From Corynebacterium hansenii (GTDB lineage Bacteria > Actinomycetota > Actinomycetes > Mycobacteriales > Mycobacteriaceae), in NCBI RefSeq assembly GCF_030408795.1, contig NZ_CP047211.1:558001-622000 (forward strand): a DNA stretch of 64,000 nt, read 5' to 3'. The notes below the pieces were generated by a model. The model was not told the origin of the DNA. It made no database searches and saw only the letters and a list, made by a program, of their open reading frames with translations. The translations under genes and the position numbers were made by a program. Shown piece after piece: positions 35,482 through 43,346 of this stretch. How positions within the stretch are numbered: the first letter of the stretch is position 1; every line of letters starts with the position of its first letter.

Positions 35482-37056
35482 CTAGTTCACGCACATGACG
35501 CCGTCGCCGCCGGCGTCGATGTGCTTGTTCAGGTCCTCTTCGGGGGCCATGCCCTCCTGGCCGACGACGTCGCCGGCGCCGCTTCCGCCGTCCGCGGGGG
35601 CGGCGTCGGTGGCGGAGGGGGTCGAACCGTCGGCGTTGAGGCCCGGGCCGTCGTAGTCGCCGGCGACGGTGACCGAGATCGTTTTCGGCGCCATGGTGGT
35701 GTCGTGGACGACGGGCAGCCCGCCGAGGGCCTCGGCGATGGCGGCGGCGGCCGGGTCGTCGGGATCGGCGGTGTTGACCTGGCTGATGGCCACGCCGGCG
35801 AATTCGGCGTTGGCGACGGTGCCCTCGCCGTATCCCTTCTCCGTCAGCACGGCGGACGCACGGCCGGCGAGGCCCTCGATGCCCGTGGCATTGTACACGC
35901 TGACGGTGTACTCGGCGGGGTCGTGGTCGCGGGGCTTGGCGGCTTCGGAGGCCCCTTCGGCCTCGGGGTTGCCCAGCAGCTGGTCGAAGTACTTGTGCAC
36001 CTGCGTCTTGTTCACCGTGACCACGGATTCGCCGTAGTCGCCGACGCCGTCGATGGACGTGACGGGGATGGTCTCGAACTTGACGTTGCCGCCGGTCAGG
36101 CTCTGCATCTGGGTGGCGAAGCCCATGACGTCCCAGTCGTTGTCCAGTACGACGGAGCGTTTGACGGCGCCGCCGAGCTCGTGGAGCTTGCTGGGGTTGG
36201 ACAGCGTGCCGGCGGAGAGCAGCTTGTTGGCGAAGGACGCCATGAACGCCTGCTGGCGGGTGATGCGGTCGAGGTCGCCGCGGGGCAGGCCGTGGCGCTG
36301 GCGCACGAAGCTCAGCGCGTCGGCGCCGCCGATGGACTGGCGCCCGGCGTGGAAGTTGGCGCCCGAGAATTCGTCGTAGACGTCGGCGTTGAGGCAGACG
36401 TCGACGCCGCCGATGGCGTCGGTGAGCAGCACGAAGCCGAGCAGGCCGACTTCGGCGTAGTGGTCGACGGTGACGCCGGTGAGGTCGGCGACGGCGGTGA
36501 TCAGCGCCTGGCGGCCCGCTTCGGTCGATTCCTTCTCGACGGCCGCCGGGTCCTTCCCCTCCGACGTGAGGCGTTCGGCGGTGGCGAGCTTCTTGTCGCC
36601 GTAGACGCCGTTGATCTTCTTGTTGCCGTCGTCGGTGCTGATGTACGTGTCGCGGGGGATGGAGATCGCCGTCGCCGAGGATCCGTCGTTGGGCACGCGG
36701 ATGACGATGATCGTGTCGGTGTTCGTCACTTCCTCGTTGCCGGCGCGCAGCAGGTCGATTTCCTCCTGCGTCAGGGGGTTGCCCTGCGCATCGGCGCGGG
36801 AGTCGGAGCCGACGAGGAGGATGTCGGTGGCGCCGTCCTTTTCCTTGCCCAGCGAAAAGTCGCCGCCGGAACCGAGGTTGCCCGTGGTGCGCACGACCGT
36901 CCACCAGCCGACGGCGGACACGACGAGGCACAGCACCGACAGCAGGACGAGCAGCGAGCGCACGGGCATGGGCAATGCCTGGCTGACGTCGCGGCGTTGT
37001 GCCGGCGGCGCCTGGATCGCGCGAGCGTGCCTCGACTGCGGTGTGCGTGCGCTCAA
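35482..37056 (-). CDS. lcpA: LytR-CpsA-Psr (LCP) family cell-wall ligase
   Basis: Membrane-anchored phosphotransferase (524 aa) that in this order attaches arabinogalactan to peptidoglycan. TTG 37056 is chosen because GAAGGAAGGA sits 6 nt upstream; the upstream frame has no better site. A short cytoplasmic N-terminus precedes one membrane segment (about residues 30-52). The LCP catalytic domain shows DILLVGSDSRAD, SIPRDTYIS, KINGVYG, DAIGGVDVCLN and SFVRQRHGLPRGDLDRITRQQ with the conserved Arg/Asp residues; a LytR_C domain (about 390-480) follows, and the tail is Asp/Gly-rich. It corresponds in position to Rv3267 next to rmlD. Confidence 0.92.
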   Translation of the reverse strand: MSARTPQSRHARAIQAPPAQRRDVSQALPMPVRSLLVLLSVLCLVVSAVGWWTVVRTTGNLGSGGDFSLGKEKDGATDILLVGSDSRADAQGNPLTQEEIDLLRAGNEEVTNTDTIIVIRVPNDGSSATAISIPRDTYISTDDGNKKINGVYGDKKLATAERLTSEGKDPAAVEKESTEAGRQALITAVADLTGVTVDHYAEVGLLGFVLLTDAIGGVDVCLNADVYDEFSGANFHAGRQSIGGADALSFVRQRHGLPRGDLDRITRQQAFMASFANKLLSAGTLSNPSKLHELGGAVKRSVVLDNDWDVMGFATQMQSLTGGNVKFETIPVTSIDGVGDYGESVVTVNKTQVHKYFDQLLGNPEAEGASEAAKPRDHDPAEYTVSVYNATGIEGLAGRASAVLTEKGYGEGTVANAEFAGVAISQVNTADPDDPAAAAIAEALGGLPVVHDTTMAPKTISVTVAGDYDGPGLNADGSTPSATDAAPADGGSGAGDVVGQEGMAPEEDLNKHIDAGGDGVMCVN

Positions 37057-37121
37057 AGTGGTTCCTTCCTTCGGGCCGTCGCGGCTGGTCCCGTGCACTA
37101 CGGTTGATGCCGTCAGGTGGG

Positions 37122-37153
37122 CGTCGCCAAGCGGATTCGATTGCTTTGCGACG
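37122..37153. repeat. CGTCGYAAAGC inverted pair in the lcpA-rmlD promoter gap
   Basis: The exact copy 4 lies on the minus strand (37143-37153, GCTTTGCGACG). A one-mismatch copy CGTCGCCAAGC faces it on the plus strand at 37122-37132, with a 10-nt spacer. The pair sits between the divergent lcpA and rmlD genes, in an operator-like place. Confidence 0.75.
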
Positions 37154-37189
37154 GCTCAGTCGTCCCCACGATAATGAAATGGACTCCCG

Positions 37190-38173
37190 ATGACCGAACC
37201 ACGCGCCCGGATGGCCCATGGAGCGGGGGGACGCGGCGACGTGAAACGGGTCGCCGTGGTGGGCGCGGCGGGGCAGTTGGGCGTGGCGATGCTGCGGCGC
37301 ATGCCCATCGGCGGCGGCCCCGACGTGGAGTGGCTGGCGCGCGGCGATCTGGACGTCACGGATGCCGCGGCGGTCGCGTCCCATCCTTCGCTGCGGGGCG
37401 TCGACGTAGTGGTGAACGCCGCCGCGTGGACCGACGTCGACGGTGCGGAGACCCCCGCCGGTGAGGACGCCGCGCACGAGGTCAACGCCGTCGCGCCCGG
37501 TCTGCTGGCCCGCCGGTGCGCGCGGGAGGGGGCGTTCCTCGTTCACGTGTCCACGGATTACGTGTTCGGCGGTGGCGGCGGTGACGGCGCGGGGCGCCGG
37601 CCCCTTCGGCCCGGCGATCCCACGGTGCCCGACACCGCCTACGGGCGCACGAAGCTGGCGGGGGAGCGAGCCGTGCTGGAGGCGGTGGAGGCGGACGGCC
37701 TGCGCGCGGCGATCGTGCGCACCGCGTGGGTGTACTCCGGGGCGACGCAGCCGGATGCGCCCGACTTCCCGTCGACCATGCTGCGCCTCGAGGAGCGCGG
37801 CCGCACGGGCGATGGGCCCGAGTGCATCGACGTCGTCGACGACCAGCACGGGAATCCGACGTTCGCCGACGACCTCGCCGATGCCCTGTGGCAGTTGGCG
37901 CTGCGGCCCGTGGAGGGCGTGTTCCACGTGACGGGGTCGGGCCGGGCGACGTGGCATGAGGTCGCGTCGGAGGTGTTCGCCATCGCCGCCGGCCGGCGCG
38001 GCGAGGACCCGGAGGCCGCCCGCGCCCGGGTGCGCCCGTGCACGTCCGAGCAGTTCCCGAGGCCCGCGAAGCGACCCGCATGGTCCGTTTTGGACGGTTC
38101 GGATTGGGTCGCCGCGGGTTTCGCGCCCCTGCCCGACTGGCGCGATGGCCTGCGCCGCGCGTTGGACGGCTGA
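37190..38173 (+). CDS. rmlD: dTDP-4-dehydrorhamnose reductase
   Basis: NADPH-dependent SDR enzyme (327 aa) making dTDP-L-rhamnose for the arabinogalactan linkage unit. The nucleotide fold is VAVVGAAGQLG, the catalytic Tyr-Lys pair is in AYGRTKLAGE, with VHVSTDYVF and RTAWVYSG as expected. The usual start of the fold is about residue 19; ATG 37190 is kept with GGACTCCCG upstream, but ATG 37211 or GTG 37241 are possible. In mycobacteria wbbL follows directly; here a DUF222/HNH gene is interposed. Confidence 0.92.
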   Translation: MTEPRARMAHGAGGRGDVKRVAVVGAAGQLGVAMLRRMPIGGGPDVEWLARGDLDVTDAAAVASHPSLRGVDVVVNAAAWTDVDGAETPAGEDAAHEVNAVAPGLLARRCAREGAFLVHVSTDYVFGGGGGDGAGRRPLRPGDPTVPDTAYGRTKLAGERAVLEAVEADGLRAAIVRTAWVYSGATQPDAPDFPSTMLRLEERGRTGDGPECIDVVDDQHGNPTFADDLADALWQLALRPVEGVFHVTGSGRATWHEVASEVFAIAAGRRGEDPEAARARVRPCTSEQFPRPAKRPAWSVLDGSDWVAAGFAPLPDWRDGLRRALDG

Positions 38174-38194
38174 GCTTACGCCTGCTCGTCGGCT

Positions 38195-38205
38195 GCTTTG
38201 CGACG
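38195..38205 (-). repeat. CGTCGYAAAGC copy 5 (minus strand)
   Basis: GCTTTGCGACG on the plus strand, 21 bp after the rmlD stop codon. Exact match to the word. Confidence 0.85.
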
Positions 38206-38408
38206 TGCCGGCGTGGGAGGGGAGGGGCCTGGTGGTGGGATGAATCTGCGGCCCGAATCGCGGCGCCGCAACTATGGTCCGCCAACAACTCCGATCCTCG
38301 CCCTTTTGCACCCCGCACTGCGCTGCCTCCACCTGGACGCGAGCCCTCCCGACCTGCGGGCAACCGCAACCCGCCACCCACATGGCAATCAGTACGTGCC
38401 AGTCGGCT

Positions 38409-38464
38409 GCTAGTCGCTGATATGTGCGAGCCAGTCGCTAGTCGCTGATTCGTGCGAGCCTCGC
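38409..38464 (+). repeat. 28-bp imperfect tandem duplication
   Basis: Two adjacent 28-bp units beginning GCTAGTCGCTGAT and continuing with a GTGCGAGCC block differ at about five positions. The duplication lies upstream of the DUF222/HNH gene and may mark an insertion junction. Confidence 0.65.
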
Positions 38465-38545
38465 GTGCACCGCCCCGTGTGATGCGAAAGTGTCTCATGG
38501 TGCGAAAAGAAGCGAAACCGTGACGCAATGTTCGAGCGATAACGG

Positions 38546-38561
38546 TCGAACACGTGTATCA
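38546..38561. promoter_or_regulatory. Weak SOS (LexA) box-like sequence
   Basis: TCGAACACGTGTATCA matches 9 of 12 defined positions of the actinobacterial SOS box TCGAAC-N4-GTTCGA; a separate GTTCGA half lies at 38530-38535. Several 13E12-family genes of M. tuberculosis are LexA-controlled, which makes the site worth noting. Confidence 0.35.
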
Positions 38562-38672
38562 TCTGTGGTGAAGCGGGATGGGGATAATGGGCCGGCTTCC
38601 ACAGGGGGATCTGCGTGATTTCCCGTTGACGTTGCAGTTCCAGTTTCTTTTCGCCACCGTGGGGGAATCGAC

Positions 38673-40460
38673 ATGGCTTTCGACCATGTTCCATTCGATG
38701 CAAGCGACGATGAGCACAACTGTCCGGACCACCACCGCAACCAACACGCCCATCCACCCGACAATGGTGGGCGGGACACGCCCGACGCCGTAGGCCAGCC
38801 CGATCAGGCCGGTCGGGATGGTGGGGCCGGCGGCCAGCAGGAGGCATCGCGCCAGTCCTCCGCACCAGAGGCTTCGTCGCCCCAGTCTGCCGAGCGGGCA
38901 TCGCCGCATAAGTCCGCCGGGCATGAGGCCGAGCCGCGCAAGCGGTGGGTCACCGAACACGACGACGATGCTCTGGCCTGCCTGGCCCGTGAGCGCAACA
39001 TCGCCGAGGTGGACATGGCGATTGCCTGCACGCCCGACGGTGGCACGGACGTCGATTCCCACGCCGCGGCCATCGCCACCCGCATCGGGGCGGGCAAGGT
39101 GCGGGCGATGCAGTACTGCGACGTCGGGGTGATGCTCCACCGCATGCCCCGCATCCGCGACTTCTGCACTGGCGGTGTGGTGCCGATGGGGCACCTGGTG
39201 AAAATCGCCGCCGCCATCATCGCCGTCACCGACGACCACCTCGAAGAAGTAGAAACCCGGTTCCTGGAGTACCTCACGCCCAGGCGGGACTTCCAGGCGC
39301 TTCCCGGCATCCGGGTATTCGCCCGGCACCTGGCCCGCATCGTCGAGGACATCGCACCGATCTCCACCCCACCCGACGACGAGGACCCCGGGCCGGTAAC
39401 GGAGGGGTACGTCGCCGACCGGGACTGCCCCGGTGATCACGGGTGCGTGGAGGTGGTGTTGCGCAAGGATCGGTTGGCCGAGTTCGACGCCACCGTCCGC
39501 GCCATCCGGGATGCCCGCCTCAACGCCGGGGAGGCCTGCACCCTGGCTGATGCGCTGATGCACCTGTGCCGGGGAGACCATGGTGGGGCGAACGTGACGC
39601 TGAATGTGTATGCCGATGGTGGGGTCACCGATGAGGGGGAGCTTCGGTTGTGGTTGGACGGTGCCGGGTGGTTGCCGACCTACGTGACAAAGCAGTGGTT
39701 GGAACGGGCGAGCTCAGTGCGGTTGTCGGGTGATTCGGTCACTGGTGGGTATGTGCCCACCGAGGCGCAGAAGGCGAGGGTGCGGGGCCGTGATGGTGGG
39801 TGCCGGTTTCCGGGGTGTTCGGTGCCGGCGGATAAGTGCCAGATCGATCATGTCGTCAACTACGACCCCAACCTCGACCACACCACCTGCGACCATGCCC
39901 ATGAGCATGCCGGTGGGTTCGTCGCCGGCAATGCGGCCAATGGGTTGGGTGTGACGGCGACGTGGAACCTGCAGTGTTTGTGCCAGCACCACCACAACCT
40001 GAAGACCTCCCGGCATTGGCATGCGGTGATGCACGATGACGCGTCGGTGACGTGGAGCGACCACACCGGCACCACGCAGGCGACGACGGTGCCGCATGGT
40101 CCGATCGCCCACATCAAACGCCAGACCTTTGATCAGCGGGCGGCGAGGTTGGCGAAGACCATCCGCGCCGACAACGACAAGCGCATGCGGGCCGAAACCC
40201 AAGCGCGGGAGGCGATGGAGAAGGCCGAGGTTGATGCGGCCTTGCGGGACCATGCCCGTCAAACCGCGAAGTATGAGCGTGAGATGGAGGAGTTTGTTGC
40301 CGGGCCGTTGAATTCGACCGATCCGGTGGTGGCCGGGGATGCGCGGGCGGTGGTCGATGCGGCCGATGATGGGTGGCCGTGCACGGAGGATGACACGGAG
40401 CCGGCGTCGGTGCCCGAGGCGCCGCGGCCGTTGGGGCCGGACCCCACGGTGCCGTTCTGA
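38673..40460 (+). CDS. DUF222 and HNH endonuclease domain protein (13E12 family)
   Basis: 595-aa protein of the 13E12-repeat family found in variable copy number in actinobacteria. Residues 1-90 are low-complexity, His/Asp/Gln-rich; the DUF222 helical region covers about 90-340; and an HNH nuclease motif follows at about 365-450 (GGCRFPGCSVPADKCQIDHVV...NLQCLCQHHHNLKTSRHW) with Cys pairs that could bind zinc. GGGGGAA precedes ATG 38673. Codon choice is less strictly GC-ending than its neighbours (many GGT, GTG, TTG), suggesting foreign or mobile origin. It interrupts the rmlD-wbbL order. Biological role is unknown; DNA cleavage or homing is inference. Confidence 0.88.
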   Translation: MAFDHVPFDASDDEHNCPDHHRNQHAHPPDNGGRDTPDAVGQPDQAGRDGGAGGQQEASRQSSAPEASSPQSAERASPHKSAGHEAEPRKRWVTEHDDDALACLARERNIAEVDMAIACTPDGGTDVDSHAAAIATRIGAGKVRAMQYCDVGVMLHRMPRIRDFCTGGVVPMGHLVKIAAAIIAVTDDHLEEVETRFLEYLTPRRDFQALPGIRVFARHLARIVEDIAPISTPPDDEDPGPVTEGYVADRDCPGDHGCVEVVLRKDRLAEFDATVRAIRDARLNAGEACTLADALMHLCRGDHGGANVTLNVYADGGVTDEGELRLWLDGAGWLPTYVTKQWLERASSVRLSGDSVTGGYVPTEAQKARVRGRDGGCRFPGCSVPADKCQIDHVVNYDPNLDHTTCDHAHEHAGGFVAGNAANGLGVTATWNLQCLCQHHHNLKTSRHWHAVMHDDASVTWSDHTGTTQATTVPHGPIAHIKRQTFDQRAARLAKTIRADNDKRMRAETQAREAMEKAEVDAALRDHARQTAKYEREMEEFVAGPLNSTDPVVAGDARAVVDAADDGWPCTEDDTEPASVPEAPRPLGPDPTVPF

Positions 40461-40899
40461 TGGTGCCCGATGTGGCGCTTCTGATGTGGCCGTTCTGATG
40501 TCGCGCCTGATGTGGCCGTTCCGATGGAGGCGGTGTTGATGGTGCGCTTTGGGCGGTGGCGCTTTGATGGCGCTGTTCTGATGTTGCGCCCGAGGCCAAC
40601 AGTCGATGCAGAGTTACAGAAGATATAGATGAGTCACTCAAAGAGATGGGAATAGTGAAGATCGCTCGGGGAGGGGCGAACAGTGAGGGCGGCACGGGAA
40701 ATCCACGCGTGGAGGATCGCGCGGGAAAGACAGCAGGGGGAAACACGACCAACGCAGCTCAAGCCGCCGAACGCCCCCGCCCTTCCCGGAAATTTCGCCC
40801 AGGCGCCACGCCCCAGCCGGCCCGCCGGGCGCCAACCCCGGCTGCCCCCACCGGAGTGGCGGGGGCGAACCAGCCGACCGGTGTCATAGGGTCTATGCC
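40461..40899. other. Intergenic region with degenerate repeats after the HNH gene
   Basis: A 439-bp gap. From about 40450 to 40590 it consists of degenerate short repeats around TGATGTGGC and GCGCTTT. The 40600-40670 stretch is AT-rich for this genome. A -10 box TAGGGT lies at 40887-40892, 7 nt before the wbbL start. A short open frame at 40646-40903 is not supported by a ribosome site or codon use. Confidence 0.55.
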
Positions 40900-41928
40900 G
40901 TGAAAGACGAGCGCGGCGACACGCGAAAAGAAAGGTGCGCGATCGTGAACCAGGCGAACAACCGGGCGGCAACCGGGGCGGGCGACGAGTCCGGCCGGCC
41001 CCTTGGCGTCGTCACGGTCACGTACTCGCCGGGGGAGCACATCCGGGCGCTGGTCGACTCGCTGCCCGGATCGACCGCCGCGGGCACCGTCCTGGTCATG
41101 GCCGACAACGGCTCGAAGGACGGCGCCCCCGAAGCCGAAGCCGCCCGCGCCGAAGAAGAAGGCCGCACGGGCACCGTCGGCGACGTCATGTTCCTGCCGA
41201 CCGGCGGCAACGTCGGCTACGGCAAGGCGGCGAACATCGGCATCGCCGAACTCGCGACCATGCGCGACGCCGGCCGGATCCGCGGCGACTACGTGCTGCT
41301 CGTCAACCCCGACGTCGTATTCGAACCCGGGTCCATCGACGCGATGCTCGACTGCGCCGCCCGCAACCCCCGCGCCGGCGCGATCGGCCCGCTGATCCGC
41401 GAAACCGACGGATCGGCCTACCCCTCGGCGCGCGCGGTGCCGGACCTGGTCGGCGGCATCGGCCACGCCCTGCTCGCCGACATCTGGCCGTCCAACCCGT
41501 TCTCCCGCCGCTACCGCGACGACGCCGACATGTCCCGCGAACGCGACGCCGGCTGGCTGTCGGGCTCCTGCCTGCTGCTCAAGTGGGAGGCATTCGAATC
41601 CATCGGCGGATTCGACGACCGCTACTTCATGTACATGGAGGACGTCGACCTCGGCGACCGCCTCGGCCGCGCCGGCTGGCGCAACGTGTTCTGCCCGGAT
41701 GCCGTCATCCGCCATGCGCAGGGCCATTCCGCGTCGTCGCACCCGGAGATCACCGTCCGCGCGCACCACGAATCCGCGTACCGCTTCATGTCCGACCGTT
41801 TGCCCGGCCCATGGCGCGCGCCCATCCGGTGGGCGCTGAAAATCGGCCTCTCGCTGCGTGGCACCATCATTTTGGCCGCGAAGAAGCGTAGGCAGAAGGC
41901 TGTGGCGGCTCGAGTCCCGCGCCCCTGA
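40900..41928 (+). CDS. wbbL: Rhamnosyltransferase WbbL (family 2 glycosyltransferase)
   Basis: GT-A glycosyltransferase (342 aa) that adds L-rhamnose from dTDP-rhamnose to decaprenyl-diphospho-GlcNAc, forming the linker between peptidoglycan and arabinogalactan. Features: GVVTVTYSPGEHIRALVDSL, ADNGSKDG, GGNVGYGKAANIGI, the metal-site region LLVNPDVVFEPG, GWLSGSCLLLKWEAFESIGGFDDRYFMYMEDVDLGDRLGRAGW. GTG 40900 has TAGGGT 7 nt upstream (leaderless pattern); GTG 40945 with GAAAGG upstream is a reasonable alternative. manC follows 70 bp later. Confidence 0.88.
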   Translation: MKDERGDTRKERCAIVNQANNRAATGAGDESGRPLGVVTVTYSPGEHIRALVDSLPGSTAAGTVLVMADNGSKDGAPEAEAARAEEEGRTGTVGDVMFLPTGGNVGYGKAANIGIAELATMRDAGRIRGDYVLLVNPDVVFEPGSIDAMLDCAARNPRAGAIGPLIRETDGSAYPSARAVPDLVGGIGHALLADIWPSNPFSRRYRDDADMSRERDAGWLSGSCLLLKWEAFESIGGFDDRYFMYMEDVDLGDRLGRAGWRNVFCPDAVIRHAQGHSASSHPEITVRAHHESAYRFMSDRLPGPWRAPIRWALKIGLSLRGTIILAAKKRRQKAVAARVPRP

Positions 41929-41947
41929 ACGCGAGGCACAAGTGATT

Positions 41948-41972
41948 GCTTTGCGACGTCCCGTCGTAAAGC
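41948..41972. repeat. CGTCGYAAAGC perfect inverted pair (copies 6 and 7)
   Basis: GCTTTGCGACG (41948-41958) and CGTCGTAAAGC (41962-41972) face each other across 3 nt, an 11-bp inverted repeat with one G:T-type difference, placed between the wbbL stop and the manC ribosome site. It can form a hairpin with a TCC loop. Confidence 0.88.
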
Positions 41973-41998
41973 GAAAACCCAGGAGGAACCCTTCAACC

Positions 41999-43111
41999 AT
42001 GACCACCCATGACACGTCCACGACGGACGCGGCCGAGCTGGCGGCGAACACCGACGCCGTCATCCTCGTCGGCGGGCAGGGCACGCGGTTGCGGCCGCTG
42101 ACCGTCGGCACGCCGAAGCCGATGCTGCCCACGGCCGGCGTGCCGTTCCTGGAGCATCTGCTCGGTCGCATCAAGGCGGCCGGGATGACGCACGTGGTGC
42201 TGGGGACGTCGTACAAGGCGGAGGTGTTCGAGGATCACTTCGGCGATGGTTCCGACCTGGGCCTGGACATCGAATACGTGGTGGAGGACGAGCCGCTGGG
42301 CACCGGCGGCGGCATCCGCAACGTCTACGACCGCCTGCGCCACGGCACCGCCATGGTGTTCAACGGCGACGTCCTGGGCGGCACGGACCTGGGCGCGATC
42401 CTGAAGACCCACGCCGAGAAGAACGCCGACGTGACCATGCACCTGGTGCGCGTGCCCGACCCGCGCGCGTTCGGCTGCGTGCCCACCGACGACGACGGCC
42501 GGGTGCTCGAGTTCCTGGAAAAGACCCAGGACCCGCCGACCGACCAGATCAACGCCGGCTGCTACGTCTTCCGCCGCGAGCTGATCGGCGAGATCCCCGC
42601 GGGCCGGACCATCAGCGTCGAGCGGGAGATCTTCCCGTCGCTGCTGGACAACGGCCGCCGCGTGTACGGGTACGTCGATTACGCCTACTGGCGCGACATG
42701 GGCACGCCCGCGGATTTCGTGCGCGGGTCGTCCGACCTGGTGCGCGGCATCGCGCCGTCGCCGCTGCTGGAGGGGCGCCACGGCGAGTCGCTGGTCGACG
42801 AGTCGGCGTCGCTGGGCGGCGGGGCGCTGCTGTACGGCGGCACCGTCGTGGGGCGCGGCGCGGAAATCGGCGCGGGCGCGCGGCTGGACCAGACCGTCGT
42901 GTTCGACGGCGCGAAGATCGGCGCCGGCGCGGTGATCGAGCGGTCGATCATCGCGGCGGGCGCGACGATCGGCCCGCGCAGCGTCATCCGCGACGCGGTC
43001 ATCGGCGAGGGGGCGGACATCGGCGCCCGCTGTGAACTCGTTTCCGGGGCGCGGGTGTGGCCCGGGGTGGTCCTCCCCGACGGTGGGGTGCGGTTCTCGA
43101 CGGACGTGTGA
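41999..43111 (+). CDS. manC: Mannose-1-phosphate guanylyltransferase / NDP-sugar pyrophosphorylase
   Basis: Makes an activated sugar (most likely GDP-mannose) from NTP and sugar-1-phosphate. 370 aa: an N-terminal nucleotidyltransferase domain with GGQGTRLRPLT and PKPMLP, EDEPLGTGGGIR, FNGDVLGG; then a C-terminal left-handed beta-helix (hexapeptide repeats from about residue 265: GAEIGAGARL, GAKIGAGAVIE, GATIGPRSVI, GADIGARCEL). AGGAGGAA lies about 10 nt before ATG 41999. It matches Rv3264c in the rmlD-wbbL neighbourhood and would supply mannosyl donors together with ManA and the phosphomannomutase encoded nearby. Confidence 0.9.
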   Translation: MTTHDTSTTDAAELAANTDAVILVGGQGTRLRPLTVGTPKPMLPTAGVPFLEHLLGRIKAAGMTHVVLGTSYKAEVFEDHFGDGSDLGLDIEYVVEDEPLGTGGGIRNVYDRLRHGTAMVFNGDVLGGTDLGAILKTHAEKNADVTMHLVRVPDPRAFGCVPTDDDGRVLEFLEKTQDPPTDQINAGCYVFRRELIGEIPAGRTISVEREIFPSLLDNGRRVYGYVDYAYWRDMGTPADFVRGSSDLVRGIAPSPLLEGRHGESLVDESASLGGGALLYGGTVVGRGAEIGAGARLDQTVVFDGAKIGAGAVIERSIIAAGATIGPRSVIRDAVIGEGADIGARCELVSGARVWPGVVLPDGGVRFSTDV

Positions 43112-43139
43112 CCCGGTCGCAAGCCTCAAGCCCGGCTTC

Positions 43140-43159
43140 ATCCCCCACGCCGGGGGGAT
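43140..43159 (+). terminator. Possible hairpin after manC
   Basis: ATCCCCC / GGGGGAT with a 6-nt loop 29 bp past the manC stop; no T-run follows. A second smaller stem (AAGCC...GGCTT) lies just before it. Confidence 0.4.
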
Positions 43160-43234
43160 CGCCGTTAGGCGGCTTCCTGAGTTTTCGCGGTGAATCAACC
43201 TGAGCGCTTGACCTTCGCGGGGTTCCACGTGTGT

Positions 43235-43252
43235 AATCACAAGTGTGTGATT
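43235..43252. promoter_or_regulatory. Inverted repeat AATCACA-N4-TGTGATT upstream of whiB2
   Basis: Perfect 7-bp arms separated by AGTG, about 95 bp before the whiB2 start. The half-sites resemble CRP/GlxR halves but in the opposite order, so a different regulator or spacing is implied. Confidence 0.5.
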
Positions 43253-43346
43253 GCGGATGGAATCGAGTTAACCACCCGGAAGATTTATTCCCGCCGCGGT
43301 TCGCGTGACCGAATTTCCACCCCGTTTACCAGGCAGGAGGCCTCGC

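Larger units (their letters stand above)
38174..38672. other. Intergenic region before the HNH gene
   Basis: A 499-bp non-coding stretch with copy 5 of the 11-bp word at 38195-38205 (minus), a 28-bp imperfect tandem repeat at 38409-38464, an inverted repeat TGTTCGA-N10-TCGAACA at 38529-38552 and a partial SOS-box-like sequence at 38546-38561. Base composition is lower in GC than the flanking housekeeping genes. No convincing small ORF was found. Confidence 0.6.

Noticed and set aside
38673-40460. DUF222/HNH gene as an intact insertion sequence or intein
   Set aside because: No terminal inverted repeats, no transposase and no host protein flanks; it is a free-standing 13E12-type gene.
40646-40903. 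Possible 85-codon gene before wbbL
   Set aside because: No ribosome-binding site, Pro/Ala/Arg composition typical of a shadow frame, and it overlaps the wbbL promoter.
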